Of a DNA stretch of 64,000 nucleotides, positions 35,721 to 45,700 are shown in pieces. The notes under the pieces were generated by a model. The model saw only the letters and a list, made by a program, of their open reading frames with translations, was not told where the DNA came from and searched no databases. Position 1 is the stretch's first letter. Each line of letters opens with the position of its first letter. This DNA is from an uncultured Flavobacteriaceae bacterium (GTDB lineage: Bacteria > Bacteroidota > Bacteroidia > Flavobacteriales > Flavobacteriaceae), in NCBI GenBank assembly GCA_947501845.1, contig CANMXP010000004.1:186001-250000 (forward strand), in the 5' to 3' direction. The position numbers and the translations under genes are program-made.

Positions 35721-35828
35721 TTAACTTGCACTCTTTTTTCTTACTTCTTTGGTGATGAGACCATAAGTATATCTTTTTGGTGCTACATTTATAATAGTCA
35801 TTTTCTGAGTAACTTTACTAGGAATCAT
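35721..35828 (-). CDS. Candidate 35-residue small protein
   Basis: A short minus-strand frame from ATG at 35828 (internal ATG at 35801) reads IPSKVTQKMTIINV then APKRYTYGLITKEVRKKS. The text is more protein-like than chance frames here, with a basic tail, but there is no recognised family, promoter or neighbour in support. It could be a gene remnant in the tRNA-proximal region. The rest of 35653-35928 shows nothing I recognise. Confidence 0.25.
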   Translation of the reverse strand: MIPSKVTQKMTIINVAPKRYTYGLITKEVRKKSAS

Positions 35829-35928
35829 ATTACGACAAGTACGTGAAGTTTTCAGCCTTTATTTAGTTTTAAATACTAATAAATTAATTGTTGGGCTATT
35901 ATTGAAAAATTTTTTAACAAAATTAAAT

Positions 35929-35958
35929 TTGGAAAATATTTATTAATGATTATATTTG
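35929..35958 (+). promoter_or_regulatory. Promoter P1 of alginate lyase operon
   Basis: TTG at 35929-35931, a 19-nt spacer, TATATTTG at 35951-35958; an exact consensus promoter. Its -7 element runs into the first operator. P2 at 42457-42486 has the same spacing and -7 sequence. Confidence 0.8.
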
Positions 35959-35993
35959 GAAAACCAATCTGGTAAACCAAATTGGGAAACCAA
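35956..35993 (+). promoter_or_regulatory. Triple 13-bp-phased operator O1
   Basis: Three 12-bp sites start at 35956, 35969 and 35982: TTGGAAAACCAA, CTGGTAAACCAA, TTGGGAAACCAA, each separated by one base. They overlap the -7 box of P1 and extend past the likely start of transcription, so a bound protein would block initiation. FadR-type GntR proteins bind TGGTnnnACCA-like palindromes, and the only such regulator here is at 50576. Confidence 0.7.
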
Positions 35994-36020
35994 AAAAACC
36001 ACTAAACTAAATAGTATATT

Positions 36021-36224
36021 ATGAAAACAAAAAATGAAGACGGCGTTCTTGATGGCGCTGCCTTATTTTGGGCAATTATTCCCAGTACTCCTTTAATAGG
36101 AGAAAACCTTAGTGATTTTAGAGCACTGCCTTATGTCAATATTTTTCATTTTAATTCAGGTATGTATTTATTAAAAATAGTTGCTGACAGTGGTAGCTTA
36201 AATAGAAAAATTTTAGTTGAATAG
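36021..36224 (+). pseudogene. Remnant ending in a T9SS-type sorting signal
   Basis: A 67-codon frame directly behind P1/O1. The last 30 residues (NIFHFNSGMYLLKIVADSGS, then LNRKILVE) match the end of type IX secretion sorting domains, whose usual form is L.sGiYilki...g....Kiiie. The first half has no signal peptide and no recognisable domain. The likely explanation is a secreted enzyme or binding protein that lost its main part by deletion, leaving promoter, start region and tail. It precedes the PL6 gene by 85 bp. Confidence 0.55.
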
Positions 36225-36309
36225 TATATTTGATTTTATTAATATTAAGAAAATATTTATTTATTAAATAAAGGTTTTCTTATATCTTACATTAAATTTT
36301 AGAAAACAT

Positions 36310-38619
36310 ATGAAAATCTTTTTCTTTTTTCTTTTAACAAGCCTAAGTGTAGTATCCTGTAATAATGTAACTGTTGACAATGACATTATAGCCCATAATG
36401 GTGTTGAGTTGGAAACAGCAATAAAATATGCACAGCCTGGAGATGTAATAACTTTAGCTAATGGTACTTGGAAAGACGTTCAAATAAAGTTTATTGCTAA
36501 CGGAACCGAAAAGAATCCAATTACTATAAAAGCCGAAACACCTGGGCAGGTATATATAGAAGGTGTTTCCGATTTAAAATTTGGCGGACAATACCTTATT
36601 GTAGATGGCTTACATTTTAGAAATGGGTATTCCCCTAGCGAAGCTGTAGTGGCTTTTCAAGTAAACAAAGAAAGAATAGGCAACCATTGTACTTTCACCA
36701 ATAGTGTTATTGAAGATTTTAATAAACAGGAACGCGACGATTCCGATCATTGGATACAATTCTGGGGAAGACATAATACGTTGAGTAATTGTTATATCAC
36801 AGGAAAAACCAATCGTGGGCCTACCATTAGAGTGTATTTAAAAGGTAACGAACATATTAAGAATTATCATCAAATAATTAATAATCATTTTGGCCCAAGA
36901 CCCCCAAAAGGCGGAGCCAGCGGTGAAACTATACAAATAGGTGATAGTACTTCGTCTATGGCACCATGCCATACCCTGGTGGCCAATAATTTATTCGAGG
37001 AATGCAATGGCGAAGTTGAAATTATTTCTAGCAAATCCAACTTTAATGAATTTAGAAATAATGTATTCTTCAAAAGCGAAGGATCATTGGTAACAAGGCA
37101 TGGAAATTACTGTACTATTGATGGAAATTATTTTATTGGTGATGGCAAAAATGAAAACATAGGGGGCATCAGGATTATCAATACTGGGCATTGGGTGACT
37201 AATAATTACTTCTATAATTTAAAAGGAAAGAATTTTAGAAGTCCGTTAGCAGTCATGAACGGTATTCCTAAATCGTCTTTAAACAGATATTTACAAGTAA
37301 CGGATTTAGTTGTGGCCTACAACACATATATAAATTGTAAGTCGCCTTGGCAATTTGGTGTTGGTGTTAACACGGATCAAAAAGAAGTACTACCACCTTC
37401 AGAGATTCGTTCTGCCAGACCATTAAGATCTTTAGTGGCCAACAATGTACTTTATAATGAAACTGGAGATAAATCACCAATAATTGAACATGATAAAGCC
37501 GATGGCATATCATTTAAAAATAATGTTATAAATAATCAAGGAGAAGTTTTTAGAAACCAAGAAGGATTTCAAGAAGTCAGTTTTAAGTTAAGCGAAGTTG
37601 CAGAACATATTTTGATGCCTTCATCAGGTTTTGATGTGGCTCCTTATCAAGGTTTTGAGTTTGAAAAAATCACAAAAGACCTCTTTGGTAATTCAAGAAG
37701 TTCAAATAATAGCATTGGTGCCGTGGTAAATATCAATGCTAATTCCTCTTCAATTTTAGACAAAGCTAAATATGGACCAAGTTGGTATTCTGATGAAGTT
37801 GAAACCAAAACGCCCAAAACAATCAAAGTAACACCTGAAGATGACCTTCAATCTAAAATAAATGTGGCTGATAATGGTGACATTATTGCTTTAGAAGCGG
37901 CTTCATATCAAGTGGTTAAATCTATAAATATAAACAAATCACTTACAATTAAAACAATGGGTGATGGTAAGGCGTATATTTTGTTTTCTGGCAACGAAAA
38001 CACACCTTTATTTCAATTACACCCAAAAGGTTTCTTGAAGTTAGAAGGTGTTATTTTGAAGGGGAATAAAAGTAATCAAGCTTTTGCCTCTTTAAAAAAA
38101 AACATGTACACCCATTTCGGATTGGAAGTTTCTCAATGTGAAATAAGCAGTTTCAATTTCGCTTTAAAGGTTTACAAACAGTCTTTTGCAGAACGTATTA
38201 CTTTTAAAAACACGTCTATTTCAAACTGTGAAAACGGATTGGAATTATCAGAAGAAACCAATGACAAAGGCGACTACAACACAGAGTATCTTACAGTAGA
38301 CAACTGCCAATTTACCAATATAAAACAGAATGTTATTGATTATTACAGAGGTGGTTATGATGAGTCTACTATAGGAGGGAATCTAATCCTTTCCAACAGC
38401 ACCTTCACAAACTGTGGCTCTGAAGAAGAAAACGGTATTTTGATAAATACGAGGGGTATTATTAATGTAGATATATCAAATAATACCTTTAAAAACAACC
38501 CCGTAAAATTGGTAGCCCTACTTTGGGGAGCTAAAAACAATTCGCATGCCAATAATACTATTTCTAATTCTGGTAAAATCCTAGTAGAGAATAACTTAAA
38601 ATTAAAGGTGATTTACTAA
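36310..38619 (+). CDS. PL6 alginate lyase lipoprotein, two beta-helices
   Basis: A 769-residue lyase of polysaccharide lyase family 6 (chondroitinase B-like parallel beta-helix), predicted to cleave alginate by beta-elimination at the cell surface or in the periplasm. Lipoprotein signal with Cys17 (VVSC). The catalytic helix covers about 25-480; EVEIISSKSN gives Lys242 and LVTRHGNY gives Arg263 and His264, the 21-residue Lys-Arg spacing of known PL6 enzymes. A second helix domain (about 505-765) starts with TPKTIKVTPEDDLQSKINVA, as in two-domain PL6 enzymes. It is the first intact gene after P1. Confidence 0.92.
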   Translation: MKIFFFFLLTSLSVVSCNNVTVDNDIIAHNGVELETAIKYAQPGDVITLANGTWKDVQIKFIANGTEKNPITIKAETPGQVYIEGVSDLKFGGQYLIVDGLHFRNGYSPSEAVVAFQVNKERIGNHCTFTNSVIEDFNKQERDDSDHWIQFWGRHNTLSNCYITGKTNRGPTIRVYLKGNEHIKNYHQIINNHFGPRPPKGGASGETIQIGDSTSSMAPCHTLVANNLFEECNGEVEIISSKSNFNEFRNNVFFKSEGSLVTRHGNYCTIDGNYFIGDGKNENIGGIRIINTGHWVTNNYFYNLKGKNFRSPLAVMNGIPKSSLNRYLQVTDLVVAYNTYINCKSPWQFGVGVNTDQKEVLPPSEIRSARPLRSLVANNVLYNETGDKSPIIEHDKADGISFKNNVINNQGEVFRNQEGFQEVSFKLSEVAEHILMPSSGFDVAPYQGFEFEKITKDLFGNSRSSNNSIGAVVNINANSSSILDKAKYGPSWYSDEVETKTPKTIKVTPEDDLQSKINVADNGDIIALEAASYQVVKSININKSLTIKTMGDGKAYILFSGNENTPLFQLHPKGFLKLEGVILKGNKSNQAFASLKKNMYTHFGLEVSQCEISSFNFALKVYKQSFAERITFKNTSISNCENGLELSEETNDKGDYNTEYLTVDNCQFTNIKQNVIDYYRGGYDESTIGGNLILSNSTFTNCGSEEENGILINTRGIINVDISNNTFKNNPVKLVALLWGAKNNSHANNTISNSGKILVENNLKLKVIY

Positions 38620-38636
38620 AAACGCTATATCACAAA

Positions 38637-39656
38637 ATGAAACAAATTTTATTCACTATAGTTGTACTTTTTACAATGTTTACCTGTAAAAACAATTCTA
38701 AAACTAATGAAGAAATAACGCAAACAAAAACGGTTAAAAAGTACCCAAGTGATGTTATCCCTTTTATGGGTAAATGGCAGATACTTTTAGGAGATGGTTC
38801 GCGTTCAGATTCCCTAGTAAATTTTGATAAACAAGCTTTTTTCTATGTTCAAAATGAAGACGAAACAGATTGGGTAGTATACAAAACACCTAATTCAGGA
38901 ATAACTTCTCCAAATTCAAGTAATACAAGGACTGAATTAGGAGAAAAAAAACGTTGGGTACCAGAAACAGGAGGTAAATTAACAGGAACATTAAAAGTAC
39001 AGCATGTATCAACAACTGGTGATGCAAGGGTATCCTCTTCTTATTCGGTTGTAGTTGGTCAAATACATAGTGACGAAGGCCATGAAAATGAACCATTAAA
39101 GATCTTTTACAAAAAATTTCCTGGACACAAAAAAGGATCTGTTTTTTGGAATTATGAAATAAATACAGAAGGCGATAATTCAGGTAGATGGGATTTCTCA
39201 ACAGCTGTTTGGGGTTATGATTTTTCGGTAGTTGGAACAAGTCCAGAGACCTATCCAGAAGAACCAAAAGATGGTATTGCTTTGGGTGAAGAATTTAGCT
39301 ATGAAGTTAACGTTTATCAGGGTGTTATGTATCTAACCTTCACAAGAGAAGGCCGTCAACCTAAAAAGTTCATTAAAAATTTATTGAAATCGGATTTTTC
39401 AAAAAAATCAGATACACCTCAACAGGTATTGGAGGCATCTGTTTCAAAAGGTCGAGATGGTGTTGAACGTAAAAATGCCTATGCAGGCGAAAAACAGTTT
39501 TTTAAGCAGGGCGCTTATAATCAAGCTAACGGAAAAGCTACTAAATCAAAAACTTATAATGGAGACATCCCTAAGCAATATGAAAATGGAAGTTATGCAG
39601 AAGTCTGGTTTAAAAAAGCAACTTTAGGATCTGGAACATTGCCAAACAAAGAGTAA
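38637..39656 (+). CDS. PL7 alginate lyase lipoprotein
   Basis: A 339-residue lyase with lipobox Cys17 (FTCKNN) and a jelly-roll PL7 domain. Family motifs: SNTRTELGEKK (the usual RTELR, here with Gly for the last Arg), VVGQIHSDE with the catalytic Gln-Ile-His, and near the end FFKQGAYNQANG (usual YFKAGxYxQ). The early Gly substitution and longer loops suggest a different PL7 subfamily from the two tandem lyases at 48445 and 49375. It follows the PL6 gene by 17 bp and is co-transcribed. Confidence 0.9.
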   Translation: MKQILFTIVVLFTMFTCKNNSKTNEEITQTKTVKKYPSDVIPFMGKWQILLGDGSRSDSLVNFDKQAFFYVQNEDETDWVVYKTPNSGITSPNSSNTRTELGEKKRWVPETGGKLTGTLKVQHVSTTGDARVSSSYSVVVGQIHSDEGHENEPLKIFYKKFPGHKKGSVFWNYEINTEGDNSGRWDFSTAVWGYDFSVVGTSPETYPEEPKDGIALGEEFSYEVNVYQGVMYLTFTREGRQPKKFIKNLLKSDFSKKSDTPQQVLEASVSKGRDGVERKNAYAGEKQFFKQGAYNQANGKATKSKTYNGDIPKQYENGSYAEVWFKKATLGSGTLPNKE

Positions 39657-39810
39657 TTAAATTCTGGTGATGCACTAAAAATAAAATATAAACTAGGTAA
39701 CCTTTATAATGGAGTGCTAATTTTAATGACGATTTCAGTTATCTAAAACTCTTCCTTAAGAATAAAAAGGAGCATATGGATTGGAGCTTGTTATAATTTC
39801 AAATAATAAT

Positions 39811-42087
39811 ATGGAAGTATTAAAACATATAAAGTCAAGTTTTTTAATAGCACTTGTTATAGTTATTATCGTTTCGTGTAAAGAAAATGACAGTACTAAA
39901 AATATTGAGTCTTCTAAATTAGAGCACCCTAGTTTAATATTGACCCAACAAGGGGTTAAAGAAATTAGAGCTAACTTAGGTTCCTTACCCATTTTTGATG
40001 AATCCTTAGCGGAAACAAAAGTGGAGATAGATGCAGAAATAGAAAACGGCATTGAGGTACCAATTCCTAAAGATTATTCAGGTGGATACACACATGAGCG
40101 TCATAAAAAAAATTTTTTGATGATGCAGAAAGCTGGTGTTTTATACCAGATTTTAGATGATGAAACATATGCCAAATATGTAAAAGATATGTTGTTTGAA
40201 TATGCGAAAATATATCCAACATTACCAGTACACCCTAAACCACGTTCGTACGCTAGAGGAAAACTGTTTTGGCAATGTTTAAACGATGCTAACTGGCTTG
40301 TCTATACTAGCCAAGCTTACGATTGTATTTATGATTTTCTAGCGGAAGCAGAACGGAATACTTTAGAAAAAGATTTATTCAAACCGTTTGCAGATTTCAT
40401 TTCAAAAGAAAACCCAAAGTTCTTTAACAGAGTTCACAACCACAGTACATGGGGTAATGCGGCTGTAGGAATGATGGCTTTAGCAATGGATGATGACAGC
40501 TTATTACAAAGAGCATTGTATGGTTATAAAGAAGCAAAAATAGACCCTAATTTAAAAGATGATGATGGTGGTTATATAAATAGAGATGGGAAAATGGGGT
40601 TCTTAGCAAATCTTTATGAACCATTTTCTCCAGATGGCTATTTTACTGAAGGGCCTTATTACCAACGTTATGCCTCTTATCCTTTTTTAATATTTGCTCA
40701 GGCGCTTCAAAATAAAAAACCTGAGCTAAAAGTTTTTCAGTATAAAGATAGTGTGCTTTTAAAGAGTGTTACAGCATTAATAAACCTATCCGATGCTAAT
40801 GGCGAGTTCTTTTTATTGAACGATGCACAAAAAGGGATGTCTTATTATTCAAGATCATTGGTTTCAGCAGTAGATATAGGGTATCATTTTGGAGGCAATA
40901 ATTCAGAATTGTTAAGCATTGCAGAAAAGCAAGGAAAGGTAACCTTAGATGATGCAGGTTTAGCCGTAGCCTTAGGAATTAAAGAAGGAAAATTACAACC
41001 TTTTAATAAAAAATCTATCGAGTTATCTGACGGGCCAAATGGAGACCAAGGTGCTGTCGGTATTGTTAGAAGTGGTGATTTAGAATTGGTTTATAAATAC
41101 ACGGCCCATGGTTTAAGTCATGGACATTTCGATAAATTATCATATGCATTATTTGATGAAGGCGATGAAGTTGTGCAAGATTACGGATTAGCACGTTTTG
41201 TAAATATTGAACAAAAAGGCGGCGGAAATTATTTAAAGGAAAATAAGACTTGGGCTAAACAGACTATAGCGCACAATACTCTAGTTCAAAATGAAACCTC
41301 ACATTTTAAAGGGAAGTATGATATAGGAAGCAAATACCATTCAGAAAAATATATTTTTAGAGCTGAAAATATAAGTCTTCAGGTAGCTAGTGCCAAGGAG
41401 AATAATGCTTATCCCAGTACCCAACTTCATAGAACCATAGCTACCATTAAAGATGAAGATTATAACAATCCGTATGTGTTGGATATCATGCGAGCAACTT
41501 CAGAAACTTCAAACCAATACGATTTGCCTTTTTACTATATCGGGCAAATCATGCAAACCAATTTTGAATATTCAAAACTGGATGTTCCTGAAGTTCTTGG
41601 GAAAAATCACGGCTATCAGCATTTGTACAAAGAAGCATCGGCTATAGCTGATGGCAATAATGTAAAGTTGAATTGGTTACTCAATAACAAATTCTACTCG
41701 TATACAGCAGTAACATCAAAAGGAGACGAAATTATTTTTGGTAGAATTGGTGCAAACGATCCCGAGTTTAATCTTAGAAATGAACCAACCTTAATCCTTA
41801 GAAAAAAGGATAATAAAGATGCGTTATTCGTTTCAACGGTTGAATCACACGGAACTTATAGCCCAGTATCAGAATCAGCCGTTAATGCCTATAGTAACAT
41901 CAAGAATATTCTTGTAGTTCATAATTCAACAGAATACACTGGTGTTGAAATTGAAATGAATGATGGAAAACAAAATCTATTCATTATTTCAAACGAAAAT
42001 GCTAATACAGATAAAGAACACAACCTTACCGTAGAAAATGAAAACCATCAATGGAAAGGTCCATGTACATTAATAAATTTAAAATAA
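39811..42087 (+). CDS. PL17 exo-oligoalginate lyase
   Basis: A 758-residue lyase of family PL17 that releases unsaturated monouronates from alginate oligomers. Lipoprotein signal with Cys23 (IIVSCKEN). An (alpha/alpha) barrel (about 35-380) holds RVHNHSTWGN (Asn210, His211) and YFTEGPYYQRYASYP (Tyr candidates 277-284). The heparinase II/III-like beta-sandwich follows, with AHGLSHGHFDKLSYALFDEG. These match the known catalytic Asn, His and Tyr positions of PL17. The ATG at 39811 is chosen over the TTG at 39781 as it gives the signal peptide directly. Confidence 0.93.
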   Translation: MEVLKHIKSSFLIALVIVIIVSCKENDSTKNIESSKLEHPSLILTQQGVKEIRANLGSLPIFDESLAETKVEIDAEIENGIEVPIPKDYSGGYTHERHKKNFLMMQKAGVLYQILDDETYAKYVKDMLFEYAKIYPTLPVHPKPRSYARGKLFWQCLNDANWLVYTSQAYDCIYDFLAEAERNTLEKDLFKPFADFISKENPKFFNRVHNHSTWGNAAVGMMALAMDDDSLLQRALYGYKEAKIDPNLKDDDGGYINRDGKMGFLANLYEPFSPDGYFTEGPYYQRYASYPFLIFAQALQNKKPELKVFQYKDSVLLKSVTALINLSDANGEFFLLNDAQKGMSYYSRSLVSAVDIGYHFGGNNSELLSIAEKQGKVTLDDAGLAVALGIKEGKLQPFNKKSIELSDGPNGDQGAVGIVRSGDLELVYKYTAHGLSHGHFDKLSYALFDEGDEVVQDYGLARFVNIEQKGGGNYLKENKTWAKQTIAHNTLVQNETSHFKGKYDIGSKYHSEKYIFRAENISLQVASAKENNAYPSTQLHRTIATIKDEDYNNPYVLDIMRATSETSNQYDLPFYYIGQIMQTNFEYSKLDVPEVLGKNHGYQHLYKEASAIADGNNVKLNWLLNNKFYSYTAVTSKGDEIIFGRIGANDPEFNLRNEPTLILRKKDNKDALFVSTVESHGTYSPVSESAVNAYSNIKNILVVHNSTEYTGVEIEMNDGKQNLFIISNENANTDKEHNLTVENENHQWKGPCTLINLK

Positions 42088-42094
42088 AACGAAT

Positions 42095-42442
42095 ATGAAA
42101 AGTTTCGGATCAAGTAAAGAATTTTTATTAGATGAAGCCCAAGACTGGGAACCAGTAGGAGAAGGCGTAAAAAGAAAAATCATGGGTTATGATGACAAAA
42201 TCATGCTTGTAAAAGTACACTTTGAAGCAGGTGGTATAGGTTACGAACACAAACATTATCATTCTCAAGTAACATATTGCCTGGATGGCGAATGGGAATT
42301 TACCATTGGAGGCGTAACACAAACTGTAAAAGATGGTGATTCTGTATACATTCCACCAAACGTACTTCATGGCGCAAAATGTACAAAAGCAGGTATACTA
42401 ATTGATGTTTTCAGCCCTATTCGCGAAGATTTCATGGAATAA
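42095..42442 (+). CDS. kdgF: Cupin KdgF, unsaturated uronate linearisation
   Basis: A 115-residue cupin that converts cyclic 4,5-unsaturated monouronate to linear 4-deoxy-L-erythro-5-hexoseulose uronate (DEH). The metal site is visible: GYEHKHYHSQVTY (His52, His54, Gln58) and VLHGAKC (His92). Length and N-terminus fit KdgF. It follows PL17 by 7 bp, which fits the product-to-substrate order. It is the last gene of the P1 operon; P2 begins 15 bp after its stop. Confidence 0.9.
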   Translation: MKSFGSSKEFLLDEAQDWEPVGEGVKRKIMGYDDKIMLVKVHFEAGGIGYEHKHYHSQVTYCLDGEWEFTIGGVTQTVKDGDSVYIPPNVLHGAKCTKAGILIDVFSPIREDFME

Positions 42443-42456
42443 CACTGTTAAAATTT

Positions 42457-42486
42457 TTGTTTTAACAAAAATTTAATATATATTTG
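42457..42486 (+). promoter_or_regulatory. Promoter P2 of susCD operon
   Basis: TTG at 42457-42459, a 19-nt spacer, TATATTTG at 42479-42486. It gives a leader of about 300 nt before susC. Confidence 0.8.
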
Positions 42487-42521
42487 GTAAACCAATCTGG
42501 AAAACCAATTTGGTTTTCCAA
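42484..42521 (+). promoter_or_regulatory. Triple 13-bp-phased operator O2
   Basis: Sites start at 42484, 42497 and 42510: TTGGTAAACCAA, CTGGAAAACCAA, TTGGTTTTCCAA, one base apart, overlapping the -7 box of P2. The arrangement is the same as O1. Confidence 0.7.
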
Positions 42522-42575
42522 AAACTAAATGTATAACACTTCTAAAAAATCATTTCTATATGAATTAAAAATGAA

Positions 42576-42635
42576 AAAAGGATAGGTGCACGCCTATCCT
42601 TTTAAACAATTTACTTCTTGTTGGAGGGAAGTAAA
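42576..42635 (+). promoter_or_regulatory. Leader element: GGTGCACGCC hairpin and GGAGGGAAG box
   Basis: In the 356-bp gap before susC, an 11-bp stem AAAAGGATAGG/CCTATCCTTTT (42576-42586, 42593-42603) carries loop TGCACG. TTGGAGGGAAGTAAA follows at 42621-42635. The same core and box recur at 51294-51354 before the MFS gene. It could attenuate transcription or bind a regulator. No start codon follows the GGAGG. Nothing more was seen in 42636-42798. Confidence 0.55.
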
Positions 42636-42798
42636 AATTTAATACACATTATTGCTATACAATAAATATGCATTTTCAAAATTACAAAAATTTGTTGGAA
42701 GATCTGTTTTTATTTAGCGATTGATGTTAGTTGATAAACCGATGTATTAGTAAAAAAATACTAATCAGACTAAACAATTTTAACTAAAAAGACAAATT

Positions 42799-45700
42799 AT
42801 GAATTTAAAATTTAAGCTAACTCTAATTACAATACTGTTTTTCAATATTGTATTGATTGCACAGAGAGGAATTACTGTTAAGGGGGCAGTAGTGTCTGCC
42901 TCAGATAACGTTCCGATTCCAGGTGTAAATGTAATTGTGCTGAACACTACTAAAGGAACTACAACAGATTTTGATGGTAACTACCAGATTAAGGTTGATA
43001 AAGGTGATGCTTTACAATTTTCTTATATTGGATTTCAATCTCAAACTGTAATAGTTGGAGATCAAACAACAATTAATGTATCGCTAACCGAAGATTTAGC
43101 GAAACTTGATGAGGTTGTTGTTGTTGGATACGGTACTCAAAAGAAATCACATTTAACAGGATCTATTTCAAAAATAACTAATGAGAACTTAGATCAAATT
43201 GCTGTAGCAAGGGTTGATGATGCTTTAGTTGGGCAAGTGTCTGGTGTAAATATTCAAGCTACTGATGGTTCTGCGGGTGCTGCACCTACTATTACTATTC
43301 GTGGTGTTGGTTCTATGGCTGGTGACTCTACACCTTTAATTGTAGTTGACGGGGTAATAGTAGACTCAGATTTTTTAAGTACACTAAACATGAATGATGT
43401 AGCATCCTTTGAAATTTTAAAAGATGCAGCATCTTCTTCTATTTATGGTTCTAAAGGTTCTAATGGTATTATTATGATTACCATGAAAGAAGGTGTTGAG
43501 GGAAAAACACGTTTCAATTATAGCACCTTTGTTGGTTTTAAAGAAGCCAGACATAGTGATGCCTATACTTTTTCTATTGCGGAAACGGCGGCAGCTGAGT
43601 TGGAAGCAAATGGCGTATTATCAGACAGAACAAGATACAAGCAACTAATTGGTGTTGATCGTTCTTGGCAAGATGTTATTTTTGATGGAGGTACTATTAC
43701 ATCTCACTCACTTTCGTTAAGAGGAGGTAATTCCAAAACAAAATATAGTATGAGTGCTAACTATTCTGATGATGAAGGTGTTTTATTAACAGATTACTTT
43801 AAAAGATATGGCGCAAGGCTTAAAGTTGACACTAAGATAAATGATAAGCTAAAAGTTGGTGTTAGTTTTACACCATCTTACACTATAAGAAGACGTTTTG
43901 ATGGTTCTACACATGATATTAACAGACAAACAAACTGGTTACCTGTGTATCATGATGCAAATACCATTCGGTATGTAGACAGAAATATTTACCCCGATGT
44001 TCAAATTGGAGATTATGCGACGCAGCGTCATTTTGATAATTACGATTTATATGGAGATGGTAGTGCGCTTGTAGATATTAGTAATACATCTAATACCAAT
44101 CCAGCAGCTAAGGTAATAGAACGTGAGCGTTTTGATAAAAAATTCAAAATGTTCGGAAGTGTTTATGGTGATTACTCAATCATTCCAGGGTTGAATTTTA
44201 GAACCATGTTATCAGGGTCGGTTCAGGATACCAAAAGAACAAGGTGGCAAGGAGTACTATCAAGTAGAAACGGAGCTGCAGGAACAAGAATGGATGAAAT
44301 TACTCAAAGAAATATTTACTTTATTTGGGATAACTTCCTTAATTATAATGCCACTATAGGAAAGCATGACATTGGAGCTACGCTTGGTGTGGTTCTTGAA
44401 GATACAGATGCTTTTAATTCAAGCATAACAGGTACAGGTTATACCAATGATGCCGTAAAACAAATCACAAATGCTGCTTTAATTTCTGCAGCAGATGCAT
44501 TTGAATGGGAGAAAAGAGGTATTTCTTATGTATCGAGACTTAACTATGCGTACGATAATAAATACTTGGCTTCTTTAAGTTTTAGACGTGACGGAAGTTC
44601 AATCTTCGGTTCAGAATATAAGTATGGTAACTTCCCTGCTGCTTCTATTGGTTGGAATGTATCTAATGAAAGTTTCCTTGAGGATAGTGAGGTCGTTAGT
44701 AATTTAAAGCTAAGAGCCAGTTATGGTGTTACAGGGAATGATCGTTTAAATACAGGTAGTATTGACCCAGATGGAAACAACACGTCTAATAGCTTGAGTA
44801 CAGGTAATATCTTAGTGGATTACTATCCTTATTTAGCCTTATTAGCTGCCACTACTTCTAGTATTGATGGAAGTATTACATCTGGTTTTGCGCCTTTAAA
44901 CATAGCAAACCCTGAACTAAAATGGGAAAGACTGGTTGAGTTTAACCCTGGTATTGATTTCGGTTTATTTAACAATCGTATAACAGGTTCAGTTGATTAC
45001 TATGAGCGAACAAGTGATCAGTTATTATTAAACAATCCAATTTCTTATACTACTGGATTCAATAGTGCTTTGGTAAATTTGGGAGAAGTTAAAAACGAAG
45101 GTCTTGAGTTTGAGTTAAGAACTAGAAACATATCTTCTGAAGGTTTTAGCTGGAAATCTGGTATACTGGTTACTACTAACAAAAACACATTAGTTGATTT
45201 TGCCGATTCAAACGGGCAAATTACCAATATAGATGAAAAAAGAGCTGCTGAGTGGATTAACTTAGAAGGGTTACCAATTTCGACATACTATGGTTGGGTT
45301 GTAGATAGAGATATTCCATTAGAATATTTGAATAATGCATACCATCCAATTGGTGGTGAAGCACAAGATGTGTATGTTAAAGATTTAAATGGAGATGGTA
45401 TTATTGATGATGAAGATAAAGCTCCATTAGGGAATCCATATCCAGAATTGATCTGGAGTTTTACAAATGAGTTTAAAATTGGACAAGTAGACTTCAGTTT
45501 CATGTTCCAAGGTTCTCATGGTGCAGAAGTAAGAAATATGGGAGATCAATATTTGTTTAATCATTTTAATAGTTCTCAGGATTTTAACACCACAACAACA
45601 CCTGATCAACAATTCATTAAGCAAAAAATCTTTACAGACGACATTATTCAAGATGCATCTTACATTGCATTGCGTAATGTAAACATAGGATACAATTTCC

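Noticed and set aside
42621-42635. GGAGGGAAG as a ribosome binding site for a leader peptide
   Set aside because: No start codon follows at a suitable distance in either copy of the element.
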